From assembly GCA_015680685.1 (NCBI GenBank), contig MNCI01012686.1, positions 742,887 through 806,886 on the forward strand: DNA of 64,000 bases. Reading direction: 5' to 3'. The translations under genes and the position numbers were made by a program. This document shows, piece by piece, positions 22,178-34,152 of this stretch. The stretch's first letter is position 1; each line of letters starts with the position of its first letter. The notes beneath the pieces are model-generated. The model saw only the letters and a program-made list of their open reading frames with translations, searched no databases and was not told the DNA's origin. This DNA is from Gnetum montanum (taxonomy: Eukaryota > Streptophyta > Gnetopsida > Gnetales > Gnetaceae).

Positions 22178-25100
22178 ATGCCTTCTTCTCATAAGAGCAA
22201 CTCACCACCTAAGGACCATACACGAGATAGTCGGCAACATAAAACACATAATCAAAATCAACCAAGTCCTAAACAATATAAGATGACATATACTCATCCC
22301 AATGAGTATATTCCTAATTTTACTTTTATTCTCCATCAGGACGAACAGCTACGGTGGAGAGATTTGCAAGGTAACATTGTGTTACCCCCAGATCAATCAA
22401 TCTCTCACATGCTTTTCCGTGTCTTGGCATACATAGGCATGACTGAACTATATGCTGAATACGTTGTGGAAGACTTTGACATGAGGGATTATTATCCCAC
22501 AGATGCCCAACATATGAGAGACTTAAGGTAGGAGAGTCAACATGCACTATTGAAGGGCAAGGTCCCACATGTCCTTAGCGAAATAGGAGATGAGGAACCC
22601 CTTATCACGGGTTCTTTAGCAAACAATGTTCCCCCTCCTAACGATGGTGAGGAGGTTGGGTATCAGAATCTACAATCAACGATACCTATCCCGGGTTCTG
22701 ATGCCCATGAATACCAACTGTTCATAGAAGGAACAACCACTTATGCTAAGGAAGGGCACTTAGATCGTCACCACGATCGGGGCCATAGCAGCCAAAGAGA
22801 AGGCAAGAAACATCGTCATGACGATGATTCCCCTTCTTCTTCCCCTTCTTCACATCACTCATCCTCTCCTTCCACATCTGGGTGTAGCCACCATGAACAT
22901 AAAGGTGAGGATAAAAGTAAAGAAAATGAAAGACCTCGACGGGAAATTTGAGAGAGAGGACAAGGGCAAGGACGTAGGGAGAGTAGGGAACAACGCAGAA
23001 ATCACAGGCATCATGAAAGAGACGATCATGATGAGCCCCTACTCACAACCTGATGCATGCTTGACATTATGGAGGTAGTTAGGATTCCCACAAGGCATTT
23101 AAAGGATAGTCGGATCAAACGATTAGACATGAACAATATCCCACGATTTGAAGGGGGATACAATGCTAATCTGCAAAATCATTTATGGGCATTCCACGAT
23201 GCCTGTGCCTTGCAGAATATAGAAAATGAGTGGCAGAAGCTTAAGTTGTTCCCAAGGACACTCACAAAAGAAGCAGAGAGTTGGTATCGGTCCTTAGAAC
23301 CAGAAACCATTAGGAGGTGGAGTACGATGCTAGAACTATTCAAAGATAAGTATCAAACGTACTCTAGAGTGTCCAATTTGCATAAGCAGATCCAAGGCAG
23401 GAAGCAAGGGACATATGAACCCTTGGATGCTGCCATGGCCCACTATTACACATTGTTACATCATTACCTGGGCCATGGGTACGCTCAGTGGGATCAACTT
23501 CGCCACATCGTGGATGGGCTGAGGCATGAAACTAGAAGAACCCTTGGAACTTATGCCCAAGGGAGACTCTCACAACTTAGAGCCCATGAAGTACATAGCT
23601 TGTTAGAACAAATAGCAAAAGAAGAGGGTGAGCTATGCAAAAGGGAAAGTGCAGAAGAGTACTACTGCAATCCCTCCCTTCGAAAGAAGGGAGTGAAATT
23701 TTGTGATGAAGAGGATGAGTCACCAATCGAAGAGTTGGTGAATCGGAAAACCTTGCCAATCCAAAAATTAACAACAGAAATAGCGGCTAAGGTAGATGAT
23801 GTATGGAGTTCCTTAGACTCTAAAATTGAAACTATCTTAAAAATTGTAGAGGAGTCTAAGGTTGAACAAAGTAGTGACAAAGGTAAGAAAAAGTGGAGAG
23901 ATTTAGGCCCTGCACATAACAAGGGTAAGGGAAAAATCACTAACTCCGATGTGGCTGAGGTCTCTGACACAAATGATGATGGTGGATGTGAGATCTGCCA
24001 CTATGACCATCCTAAGGGATGTTGCCCCATCATCTCACATCTACAGGAGCCTGGGGTGTATGCACTTAATCCAAGACTCAACCAACGGCAAACACCCCTA
24101 AGGTTGCCTTATCCACAAGGTAACCCAAGGCAGTTCCACCAACCACTAACGTATTATCCAAGTGGAACTTCACCACAACCCATCGGATAGCATCAGTAGT
24201 GGCAATACCCACAGTCATGGGGAATGTCATTGCCGAAACATCAGTACCCTTACCGGCAGCCTAACCCTTATGGATATTATGTGCAGTAGCCAATTTCTCC
24301 AAGTGACTCTATGAGTCACACAACCCCCAACCATCACTACCAAGTTTGGGAGTACTTCAGAAGGACTCCTTCTCCTTTGGGAGACACTCCATACCCACAC
24401 CATCCTCCTAATCCATCCGCACCTCTTCCACCACAAGTAGTTCCCATAACACCTCTTGCTCCAACAATGCAAGGGGAACTTCCTCCTCAACCGCAACAAC
24501 ATCACGCTGCGAGAGCTGTAAATATTCAGCCTACTACTAGTTCTGACAACTATAAAAAGAGAAGACCTTACTTCAGAACCAAAAGCCCAAACAAACTCTC
24601 GCAACAACAAGTGGTTGGGGCCATGTACACTCCTCCACCATCTAACACTTCAGAGCATCCTTCCATCCAAAATCAGAGCTTAACACATACGATTATGTTA
24701 ATGCATACCGTAACTGACTGGATCAAGGTGGGCCACCTTCCTAGGAAACTAACTAGCCTTGGGAGTCCCTTAATCTATTTACAGATCGTCGAAAATGAAC
24801 CACATAGGGCTCTTCTTGACTCAAGTTCTGGAGTCAACTTAATTTCACAAGAGATGTATCACGCCTGGAACCTTCCCCAACTTAAGAAGAGAAACATTCA
24901 ACTAGAGCTGGCAGACCAGTCCATCACCATTCCCTTGGGATTGGTGGAGGACACCATCACCACTATGTGTGTTTGGTCTTACCCAACTAATTTCTTGGTG
25001 ATTGAAGTTAACAACAACAAAGGGGACTTCCTAATTATAATGGGAAGGGCATGGCTTAGTATAGTAGACGCATGCCTTAGGATCCGCGATCTTTCCTTGG

Positions 25101-25228
25101 AAATTTCTAAGATAAACATATGTGGAAAGATCAAGAAGAAGAAAGTTCCATGCATCACATACAGTGATTCATGGGTGATGACATGGAGGAAATGCCTCCA
25201 TGTAACAAGTGTGCTCTTGAAACATTGA
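22178..25228 (+). pseudogene. gag-pro: Element D gag-protease frame (nearly intact)
   Basis: A single frame of about 1,016 codons starts MPSSHKSNSPP and is broken only by scattered nonsense codons, e.g. at 22532, 22949, 23051 and 24188. The gag core lies at 23130-23580 (IKRLDMNNIPRFEGGYN, RRWSTMLELFKDKYQTYSRV). A CX2CX3HX4C zinc knuckle (CEICHYDHPKGCC) sits near 23989-24027, and a Pro/Gln/Tyr-rich linker follows to about 24640. The protease active site reads LLDSSSGVNLI near 24812-24844, with Ser in place of the triad Gly. The product would be a Gag-protease polyprotein. The stretch 23057-24190 is open by itself (377 codons). Confidence 0.85.
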
Positions 25229-25445
25229 AACAAAGATGCCTGTATGTAGCAACCACACAACCAGTAGTAGACACCCCGTGGTTGACAGCTACTCGAAGGA
25301 GCAACCAAATATGCATGGAACGAACTGAGGAAACCCATGCCAACAACGAAGGCATAGAAACATTGGAATATGAGCATTGCCAACTTCCACCCCTTAATCT
25401 AAGATAATCATTTGGGAGAAGTTGGACACTTTTAAGAAACTCAAA
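25229..25445 (+). pseudogene. Element D: protease-downstream segment up to the pol deletion
   Basis: Homology to B continues past protease (a KQRCLYVATTQ block, then WLTATRRSNQICMERTEE) until the block ttaagaaactcaaacaa. Sequence equivalent to the end of the element then begins abruptly (cactcattatttc, catgggggagatggcc). Element F has the same junction, and H shares its left edge. Confidence 0.75.
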
Positions 25446-27460
25446 CAAGCACTCATTATTTCAGATATCTCCCTTTCTGCTCAGTCATGGGGGAGATGGC
25501 CACCTATGCTAATCATATGGGGCCCTCAGTTCTTCTTCGATTTTTGTTTTACACGTTTTTGTTTTACAATGTTTTTGTCTTACACATATTTGTTTTACAA
25601 ATTTCTTAAACTTTTCTAATTTTTTTTTTTACAAATTTCTTTAAATTTTCTAGTTTTTGTTTTACAACATCGTTATACTTTTCCATTTTGTGTGTGTATG
25701 TGTGTCCACCATGTAAGTTTGTCCCATAATAAGTGTTCAGAATGATGGTATGAACTATTTTCATATTGATTGCTAATGTTTGGTTTTTACCTTTAAGTCA
25801 CAATGTTGATACTAAGATATGTTTCTTTTGATATGGTAAGCAATGAGATCACTTCATCCATCCATCCACCAATTTCTATGGTTTCTCTTAGCTTGGAAAT
25901 GTACAGTCCCTTCTTAATAAGAACTTAAACGAATCGGTGACTAGGCATTTCTCAAACTAAGGAAGGACTCAAGGATTAAAAATGGTGTGACTTCAAGGGA
26001 ACTTGATGCTTTTGTGTTGGTCATTCTCTTGGGTGCTTGAATGTTTCTTCTTGAGTTTTCTTGTCATTCCGATGTTACCCAACTATCGGAAGCTAAGTCA
26101 ATAAAAATAAAAAGTCTTTGCATGGTGTGGTTCTCACACATAAAAACACAAAACACAAAAAGAAAACAAAGAAAGTGAGAATTCAAAGCACACCCCTTAG
26201 AAGGAATAAATATTTGGGCTACAAGCACTAGTTATGGAACCAAAAGTGTTCCCTCTAACTAAGGCCCTTCTCGCTTTCCATTCTCTCCTTTGTTTCGTTG
26301 GAATGGTGGTCGCTCTTGGAGGACGCATTCTTGTTACCCAAGTGGATGGTTCAGCCGAATGCATTGATGTGAAGTCACTGGATGTGGTTGGTTTGAGGCT
26401 AGGCTTGGAATGGGATTTGCTAAGTCACATTAATCATAAAACACACAAGGGGCTGTACACCACCTTATTATTGAGATTCCATTCCATTTGCTTCTCTCCA
26501 TCCTTCTCTCCATTGTTCACCTCATTGCCGATTGTATCATTAGTGTATATATTTTGGTTGATGCATTGTTTTCTTTTTGGTAAATTCTTGTGGTTAAGAC
26601 TTTAACTCTTGTTCCAAATGACATTCCCAGGGCCTACGAACTCTTTGAATGTGGGTTTGTCAGGGTATTACGGGCATGAGCTTGCTTTGGGGAGGACCCA
26701 CTGACATTTCTATTTGGAGCATTAGTTAAATTCTTTTCCCTAACATTTTGCAATTAACGTTATTTTGTTCATTACCATCTTGACATCCATTTCACTGATG
26801 TTTTCAGTTGTCCCTTTTTATCTATCTTTTTTACTTCTTTTTCTTTCTCCATTCTAATGCTACCGAAGGTTCGCGATTAGTCATGGGGGTACGGGGCCTG
26901 GGCCTGATTTTTTGATTTTCTCTTAGCCCCAAAATTTTTGATTTTCTTCCTAACCCCTACACCTTCGGTAGTCATCATTAATATATTCCCAGATCCATAT
27001 CAGCCATACAACACCCTAGCCAATGGACTTACACCGAAGCAAGGTATCAATTACATGATGATTCAATTACCCTTGCTAATATATGATTGTGTTGTGTGTG
27101 CAAATGGTGGACATGCAACAACGGATTGGATCTGGAGCAAACACTTGGAATGGAGCAGCGCTGAAGCAGCTATGTAAGGAGTAAGATCGATGGCGTGCTT
27201 ACAGATGAACAATGAAGGCACAATCTTGGTGTTGGCAGCAGCAACACTTCGTTCTCTCTCTCTTTCTCAGTTGCCAACTAAGGCCTGATGTCATTGTAAT
27301 AAGGTGTTCACCCTTGTTGTCATGAACACCAGTTTTGTCAAGTCTTGTAATAATGATTTGTTCACATGTCATCCCATTAGTTTCATTCCCCTCAATAATT
27401 CCATACCTTCTCGATATTATTGTAAGGAACTCGAGGAAGAGTTTTCATTCAGTCATGGAG
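25446..27460 (+). other. Element D 3' region with a small open frame
   Basis: The region is largely non-coding, with a T-rich stretch and a short TG-rich tract near 25690. One frame at 26234-26605 (123 codons, MEPKVFPLTKALL... with CIDVKSLDVVGL) stays open and matches a frame of element F in the opposite orientation of the window. It may be a small accessory or env-position ORF, or a conserved RNA region that happens to be open. No domain is recognised. Confidence 0.5.
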
Positions 27461-27473
27461 GTATGATGAGACA
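27461..27473 (+). other. Polypurine tract of element D
   Basis: AGTCATGGAGGTA precedes the 3' LTR start TGATGAG, with the family context gaggaagagttttcattc just upstream. Confidence 0.7.
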
Positions 27474-28442
27474 CGATATCGCATGCACCACGGTATCACG
27501 TATGCGATATCGCATGCACCACGATATCGCGTACGCAATATCGTGGCCGTCGTGATATCGCGGTCTGCACCAAATCTATAAATAAGAGGTGGCACTCTCC
27601 TTATTTTCCATCCTAGGCTTAAAGTAGGAAAACTCTAGCAGTTTGATCACTCCAGAGATAGAATATTTTCCATGTGCCCATAGTAGGAGTCCCCAAGTGA
27701 ACGGATCTTTATTCGAGCAGCTTTGTACCTGAATGCAAGTTGTGTATGGCAATAAAGATGAGCTTTGTGGATAAACCTTGCAGTGCATGGAATAGGATTT
27801 ATTACTTGTTATTTTTTACTTGTTATTTATTACCTACATTAGCGCAGCATGAGTACAACTTGATTACGAGCATTGACGAATGTGTACGGCTAATCAAGGA
27901 ATCGGCTGCTCATCACGATTAGTCTCTCTCACCCTCAATTCCTAGAATGCAAGATGAGTACGACTTGATTACGAGCATCTACAGACGTGTACGGCTAGTC
28001 AAGGAATTGACTGCTCATCACGTTTAGGCTAGTTAAGTACCTCAGTATGACCACTTCGAGCACGTGCGTTACATGTGGTGATCCCAGTAACGATTAGCGT
28101 TTGGTAGCCACAATTGCATAGTTCAGGGTGTGTACGGTAAGTGGGAACGGATGCTGATGTTAGTTAATTTGGACTTAGTTCTTAGTTAGAGTTAGTTAGC
28201 TTTCTCAACCCTTCGCTCTTAGCATAGAAGACATAAAACCATAAAAGACCATAAAAATCATATACCTCGGACTTACTTAACCATACACCATGAAAACAAC
28301 AAGTAAGTTTGGGAAGACAACGAATGATTAACCTGAAGTGTTCCATGGGGCATTTAGGCATTTAGTCTATGGAGTTTGATCGGATCGCGTGTGCTACGCT
28401 CGTTTTGTATGGTTGAGTGTAGGGGTACCTCACCACTCATCA
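27474..28442 (+). repeat. Element D: 3' LTR
   Basis: 969 bp from TGATGAGACACG to CACTCATCA. The palindrome cluster is at 27481-27565 and TATAAATA at 27577-27584. It differs from the 5' LTR mainly in the number and order of GATATC palindromes and by scattered transitions. Confidence 0.9.
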
Positions 28443-29091
28443 CCAATAAAGGAAGAAAATTAGCTAGAGAATCTTTGTGAAAAATCACATTACATCGAAA
28501 CTTCCATATGGAATAAAGAATAAGAGGACAAAAGCAATATTGACTATGAAGTAGAAATCCTTGAAGTTGAAGAATGTCATCAAATAAAAATTTATCTAAT
28601 CTTAGTTTAAAACCATGTAAATACCCAATACAACAAGTCTAAGAGCTACAAGCAACTGGACAAGTAAAAAAATAATGGATGAACATATCTTCCATGTTGT
28701 AGATAGGACATCTTGGATCATGAACGCCCAAATGAAAGTGTTGCATATCAATAGGAAAACCTTGATGAATCAAGCATCATAGCAAATGTCTAATTTTTGA
28801 AAGAGTAGTGGCATTCCATATCTTCTAAATTCACTACTTCCATAATTGCACCTTGTGATTAACCTTCTAAAGATAATTGAATCTTGACCAAATATTATTA
28901 TTAGAACTTATAAGAATATACATAATCTTGGGCTGATATCAAAAACATGATGGCCATTAATCTGAGAAAAATCAAGAAAATCATGATGAGAATATTGAAT
29001 AGCTACACTTTTGTTCAAACTATCCAATAGATAAGAAAATGTAGAGTTTTTAGAAACATTAATCCATAGAAAATTTGACACTTAAACCAAG
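28443..29091 (-). mobile_element. LINE fragment with zinc-binding RT C-terminal region
   Basis: On the minus strand near 28640-28760 the translation shows a CPIYNMEDMFIHYFFTCPVA-like segment: two Cys, then E...H.FF.CP. This is the signature of the zinc-binding domain that follows RT in plant L1-type LINEs. The fragment joins 21084 across element D and 29913 across solo LTR E. The frame is broken. The right part (from about 28972) begins the tandem 388-bp repeats. Confidence 0.6.
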
Positions 29092-29912
29092 TGATGAGTA
29101 GCAAGGTACCCCTATGCTCAACCATACAAATATGAGCATTTCATGCACGATCCCGTCGAATTCCAAGGACTAAGTGCTTATGCACCTCTATGGAACAAGG
29201 ATGGGTTGGTTAATCGTTGTCTTTCCAAACTTACTTGTATGTCACAATTGTATGGTTAAGTAAGCTTGAGGCATATGATTTTTATATCTTTTATGTTTTT
29301 ATGTTCTGTGCTAATAAGGGAAGAGAGAGATAACTAAGTGGCTAATTTAACTTAACTACTCATTAACTAAGTTCTAACTAATCCTACCACCAGCATCCAT
29401 TCTCACTTGCCGTACACATCCTAAACTAGTGCAACACTGCTGGGATTACCAAACGCTAATCGTTACTAGGTTACCAAGGGTTACACACATGCTCGAAGCA
29501 ATCGTACTATGTGTGTTTACTTAAGAAAGTGTAGGGTGAGAGAAGACATTAATTAACTAGGAAAGCATTTAATAACATTAATTAACACTAATTAATCTAT
29601 TTTGGATGTTGCAAGGTTTATCATAAAGTTCGTCTTTATTATCATGCACAAGGTGTGCTCAGGTACACAATGCTCAAATAAAGATTTGTTCACTTTATGA
29701 CTCCTACTGCGGGCATGTAGAAATAATTCTAACTCTGGGAGGGAGAAAAGGCAAGAGTTCAGCTAAGGGTCTAACTATCTATTGCAAAACCAAGTGCACC
29801 CGCCTCTTATTTATAAGCAAGGAGACAGGCCCTGATATCAGGTATCTAACATCGCATGGTAGGCTCTGATATCACAGATGCGATATTGCAGCCCCGATAT
29901 CATGGTTCATCA
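29092..29912 (-). mobile_element. Solo LTR E (CGATATCG type)
   Basis: The 821-bp LTR lies in reverse orientation: it begins TGATGAG (reverse complement of the right terminus) and ends TTCATCA (29906-29912). A perfect 5-bp duplication CCAAG flanks it (29087-29091, 29913-29917). No internal domain is present. Decayed GATATC palindromes lie at 29835-29905 at its U3 end. It interrupts one unit of the LINE tandem repeat. Confidence 0.9.
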
Positions 29913-30849
29913 CCAAGTAATCTAGAAATTATGCATGCAAAGAGAGGAAAGGGAGGAAATGTTAATTTTTCATCATGTATTGCAAAGGCATGGATGCTTA
30001 ATAGCCCATGGTTCATTATTAATTAGAATCCACTAAGGAGAAAGCTTATCAAACATAGAGGTAGAAAAAATGATATTATTGAAGTTCCAAAAATCACTAA
30101 TAAAACTCCAAGCCTTCCAAAAATGCTTTATCATAATAAAACCTAATATAGTAATGCCTTTTGGAAAAAGGATTCAATTAAAACTAAGAAAACCATTTTG
30201 AGAATCTTGAATAGCTATACTTCTATCCAAACTATCCAATAGATCAAAAAATGTAGACTTTGTAGAAACATTAATGCCATAGAGACTTTGACACTTAAAC
30301 TAAGGAATCTAGCAATTATGCATGCGAAGAGATGAAAGGGAGGAAATGTCAAGTTTGCATCATGCACTACAAAGGCATGGACACTTAATAGCCCATGGTT
30401 CATTATTAATTGGAAGCCACCAATGAGAAGTCTTATCAAACATAGAGGCAGAAAACAATAATATTATTGAAGTTCCAAAAATCACTAATAAAGCTCCAAG
30501 CCTTCCAAAAATGCTTTATAATAATACAACCTAATATAGTAATGCCTTTTGGAAAAAGGATCCAATTAAAATCAAGAAAACCATTCTGAGAATCTTGAAT
30601 AGGTATACTTCTGTCTAAACCATCCAATAGATCAAAAAATGTAGACTCTTTAGAAACATTAATGCCATAGAGACTTTGACACTTAAACCAAGTAATCCAA
30701 CAATTATGCATGTGAAGAGATGAAAGGAAGGAAATGTCAAGTTTTTATCATGTACTACAAAGGCATGGATGCTTAATAGCCCATGGTTCATTATTAATTG
30801 GAAGCCACCAAGGAGAAAGCTTATCAAGCATAGAGGTAGAAATAGTAAT
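29913..30849 (-). mobile_element. LINE fragment between solo LTR E and element F
   Basis: This continues the minus-strand LINE and contains most of the 388-bp tandem units. Minus-strand frames such as 30215-30439 and 30615-30827 share wording (GGFQLIMNHGLLS...HAFVVHD) because they lie in successive repeat units. The region falls between the RT and zinc-binding parts of the LINE. No intact frame remains. Confidence 0.65.
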
Positions 30850-31931
30850 TGATGAGTGATGAGGTACCCCTACACTCAACTATATGAAACGAGCATAGCA
30901 CGCGCGATCCGATTGAACTCCGCAGACTAAGTTCCTACACGCCCCATGGAACACTTGGGGTTAATCATTCGTTGTCTTCCCAAACTTACTTGTAGTTGTC
31001 ACGGTGTATGGTTAAGTAAGTCCGAGGTATATGATTTTTATAGTCTTTTATGTTTTATCTCCTATGCTATCGAGGTGAAGGGTTGGAGGAACTAACTAAC
31101 TCTAACTAATGAACTAAGTCTAATTTACCTAGCATCAGCATCCATTCCCACTTACCGTACACACCCTGAACCGATGCAACCGCGACTACCAAATGCTAAT
31201 CATTGTTGGGATCACTACACGTAACGCACGTGCTCAAAGTGATCGTACTGAGGCACTTAACTAGGAGGAAAGGATTGAGAGAATCTAATCTAGCCTAAGT
31301 GCGATGAGCAGTCGATTCCTTGACTAATCGTACACATCTTGGTGCATGACTACCACTAAGATTACCAAGCGCAGATCCTAAATACGGCACTGGGTTACCA
31401 AGTAGTCACACTAGATGCTCGTAATCAAGTCGTACTCATAGCGCGTTGCGATGAGTAGCCGATTCCTTGACTATCCGTACACATCCTTAGATGCTCATAA
31501 TCAAGTCGTACTCATTCTGCATTCTAGGAGTTTAAGGATGAGAGAGAAAGTAATAAATAAAATCCTATTCCATGCACTGCAAGGTTTATGCAGGAAGCTC
31601 ATCTTTATTGTTGTACAAAACTTGTGTTCAGGTACAATGTTGCTCGAATAAAGATCCGTTCACTTTAGGACTCCTATTGCAGGCACATGGAAAATATTCT
31701 ATCTCTGGAGTGATCAAACTGCCAGAGTTTCCCTACTTCTAACTCAGGATGAGGAAACAAGGGAGAGCTGCCTCTTATTTATAGACTTGGCAGTGGACCG
31801 CGATATCGTGTATGCGACATCACAGGGGACAACGCGATATCACGTATGCGATATCGCATGGGATGCGATATCGCAACTGCCACGATATTGCATACACGAT
31901 ATTGCGGCCTATGCGATATCGTGTCTCATCA
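30850..31931 (-). repeat. Element F: 3' LTR (two 147-bp units)
   Basis: 1,082 bp. The plus-strand left edge TGATGAG is the U5 end. The GATATC palindrome cluster (31800-31925) marks the U3 end next to the polypurine tract. The R/U5 part holds two copies of a 147-bp unit (landmark gatgag at 31303 and 31450), one fewer than in the 5' LTR. Confidence 0.9.
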
Positions 31932-31943
31932 TACCCCCATGAC
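31932..31943 (-). other. Polypurine tract of element F
   Basis: The plus strand reads TACCCCCATGAC, i.e. GTCATGGGGGTA on the element's strand, directly next to the 3' LTR. Confidence 0.75.
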
Positions 31944-33930
31944 TGAATGAAAACTCGTCCTCAAGTTCCTTACAAAATATTGGGAAGGTATGGGATTATT
32001 GAGGGGAATGGAACTAATGGGATGACATGTGAACAGATCATCATTACAAGACTTGACAAAAATGGTGTTCATGACAACAAGAGTGAACACCTTATTACAT
32101 TGACATCAGGCCTTAGTTGGCAGATGAGAGAGAAGAGAGAAAGAAGTTTTGCTGCTACCAACGCCAAGATTGAGCCTTTCATTGTTCATCCATAAGCACG
32201 CCATCGATCTTGCTCCTTGCATAGCTGCTTCCAGCATAGCTCCATTCCAAGTGTTTGCTCCAGATCCAATCCGTTGTTATATGATTACCATCTGCACACA
32301 CAACACAATCATATATTAGCAAGGGTAAATGAATCATCATGTAATTGATACCTTACTTTGGTGTAAGTTCATTGGCTAGGTTGTGGTATGGCTGATATGG
32401 ATTGGGAGATATAGTAATGATGACTACCGAAGGTTTAGGGGTTAGGAAGAAGATCAAAAAAATTCGGGGCTAGGAGAAAATTGAAAAAATTGGGCCCTGT
32501 ACCCCCAAGACTAATCGCGAACCTCCGATAGCATTAGAATGGAGAAAGGAAAGGAGTAAGAAAGATAGATAAAAAGGGACAACTATGGCATCGATGAAAT
32601 GAATTTCAAGATGGAAATGAACAAAATAAAATTAATTGCAAAATGTTAAGGGAAAGAATTTAACTAATGTCCCAAATAGGAATGTCAGGGATCCTTCCCA
32701 AAGCAGGCTCATGCCCTTAATGCCCTAACAAACCCACATTCAAAGAGTCCGTAGGCTCTGAGAATGTCATTTGGAACAAGAGTTAAAGTCTTAACTGCAA
32801 GAATTTACCAAAAAGGAAACAATGTATCTACCAAAATATACACTAATGATACAACTGGCAATGAGGTGAACAATGGAGAGAAGGATGGAGAGAAGAGGAT
32901 GGAATGGAATTCCAAGAACAAGGTGGTGTACAGCCCCTTGTGTGTTTCATGATTAATGTAACTTAGAAAATCCCATTCCAAGTCCGGCCTCAAACCGACC
33001 ACATCCAGTGACTTCGCATCAATGCATTCGGCTAAACCATCCACTTGGATAACAAGGATGCCTTTCCCAAGAGTCACCACCATTTTGATGAAACAAAGGA
33101 GAGAATGGGAAGTGAGAAGGGCCTTAGTTAAAGGGAACACTTTTGGTTCCATAATTAGTGCTTGTAGCCCAAGTTTATTTCGTCTAAGGGGTGTGCTTTG
33201 AATTCTCACTTAGATTTTATTTATTTATTTATGTTTTGTGTTTTTATGCGTGAGAACCACACCATGCAAAGACTTTTTATTTTTATTGTCTCAGCTTCCA
33301 ATAGTTGGGGTAACATCGGAATAGCAAGAAAACTCAAAAAGAAAACATCCAAGCACCCAAGAGAATGGCCAATACAAAAGCATCAAGTTCCCTTGAAGTC
33401 ACACCCTTTTCAATCCTTGAGTCCTTCCTTAGTTTGAAAAATTCCCAATCACCAATTCATTTAAGTTTTTATTAGAAGGGGACTGTACATTTCCAAGTCG
33501 AGAGAGACCATAGAAACTGGTGGATGGATGGATGAAGTGGTCTCATTGCCTGCCATATCAAAATAAACATACCTTAGTATCAACATTATGACTTAAAGGT
33601 AAAAACCAAACATGAGCAATGAACATGAAAATAGTTCATACCATCATTCTGAACACTTATTGGGTGACAAACTTACAAGGTGGATCACACACACACACAC
33701 ACAAAATGGAAAAGTATAACGATGTTGTAAAACAAAAAACAAGAAAAGTTCAAGAAAGTTGTTGAACAAAAACTAGAAAAGTTAAAGAAATTTTTAAAAC
33801 AAAAATGTGTAAGACAAAAACGTTGTAAAACAAAAACGTAAAAAAAAACTGAGGGCCCCATATGATTAGCATAGGTGGCCATCTCCCCCATGACTGAATT
33901 GCAAGGGGGAGATCCGAAATAATGAACGTC
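31944..33930 (-). other. Element F 3' region with a 134-codon open frame
   Basis: Mostly non-coding, with an A-rich stretch (plus strand) near 33720-33850 and a CA microsatellite at about 33688-33703. A minus-strand frame at 33209-32805 is open for 134 codons and matches the frame of element D (MEPKVFPLTKALL core, CIDAKSLDVVGL). Retention in two copies is suggestive of selection or youth; no family is recognised. Confidence 0.5.
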
Positions 33931-34152
33931 TATTTGAATTTCGTAGAAGTGCCCAACTCCTCCCAATTGATGATCTTAGGTTGAGGGGTGGGAGTTGGCA
34001 ATGTTCATATTCCAACATGTCTATGCCTTCATTATTGGCATGGTTTGTCTCCTCAGTTCGTTCCATGCATATTTGGTTGCTCCTTCTAGTAGCTGTCAAC
34101 CACGGGGTGTCTACTACTTGTTGTATGGTTGCTACATATAGGCATCTTTGTT

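Larger units (their letters stand above)
21085..28442 (+). mobile_element. Element D: pol-less gypsy retrotransposon (gag-pro only)
   Basis: This is a complete 7,358-bp element with TGATGAG...CTCATCA LTRs, a tRNA-Asp-type PBS, a gag-protease frame, a 3' region, a polypurine tract and a perfect 5-bp target duplication CCAAT (21080-21084 and 28443-28447). RT, RNase H and integrase are absent: after protease the sequence jumps at about 25445 from the equivalent of B 7540 to the equivalent of B 10308. The gag-pro frame is the best preserved in the window. Mobility would have required RT and integrase supplied by a partner. It sits inside a minus-strand LINE. Confidence 0.9.
28972..30849 (-). repeat. 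Tandem triplication (388-bp unit) inside the LINE
   Basis: Landmarks recur at a fixed spacing: atccaat at 30234 and 30622, and gaagttcc at 30081 and 30469 (388 bp each). A first copy at 29022 is 386 bp away once solo LTR E and its TSD are removed. Further unit sequence continues at 38556 beyond element F. The units are clearly diverged from each other, so the triplication is older than the insertions of E and F. Confidence 0.8.

Noticed and set aside
24227-24610. 127-codon minus-strand frame opposite element D gag-pro (also 54227-54592, 24979-25383)
   Set aside because: These are antisense shadows of the gag-protease frame, Trp/Ser/Arg-rich and without independent support.
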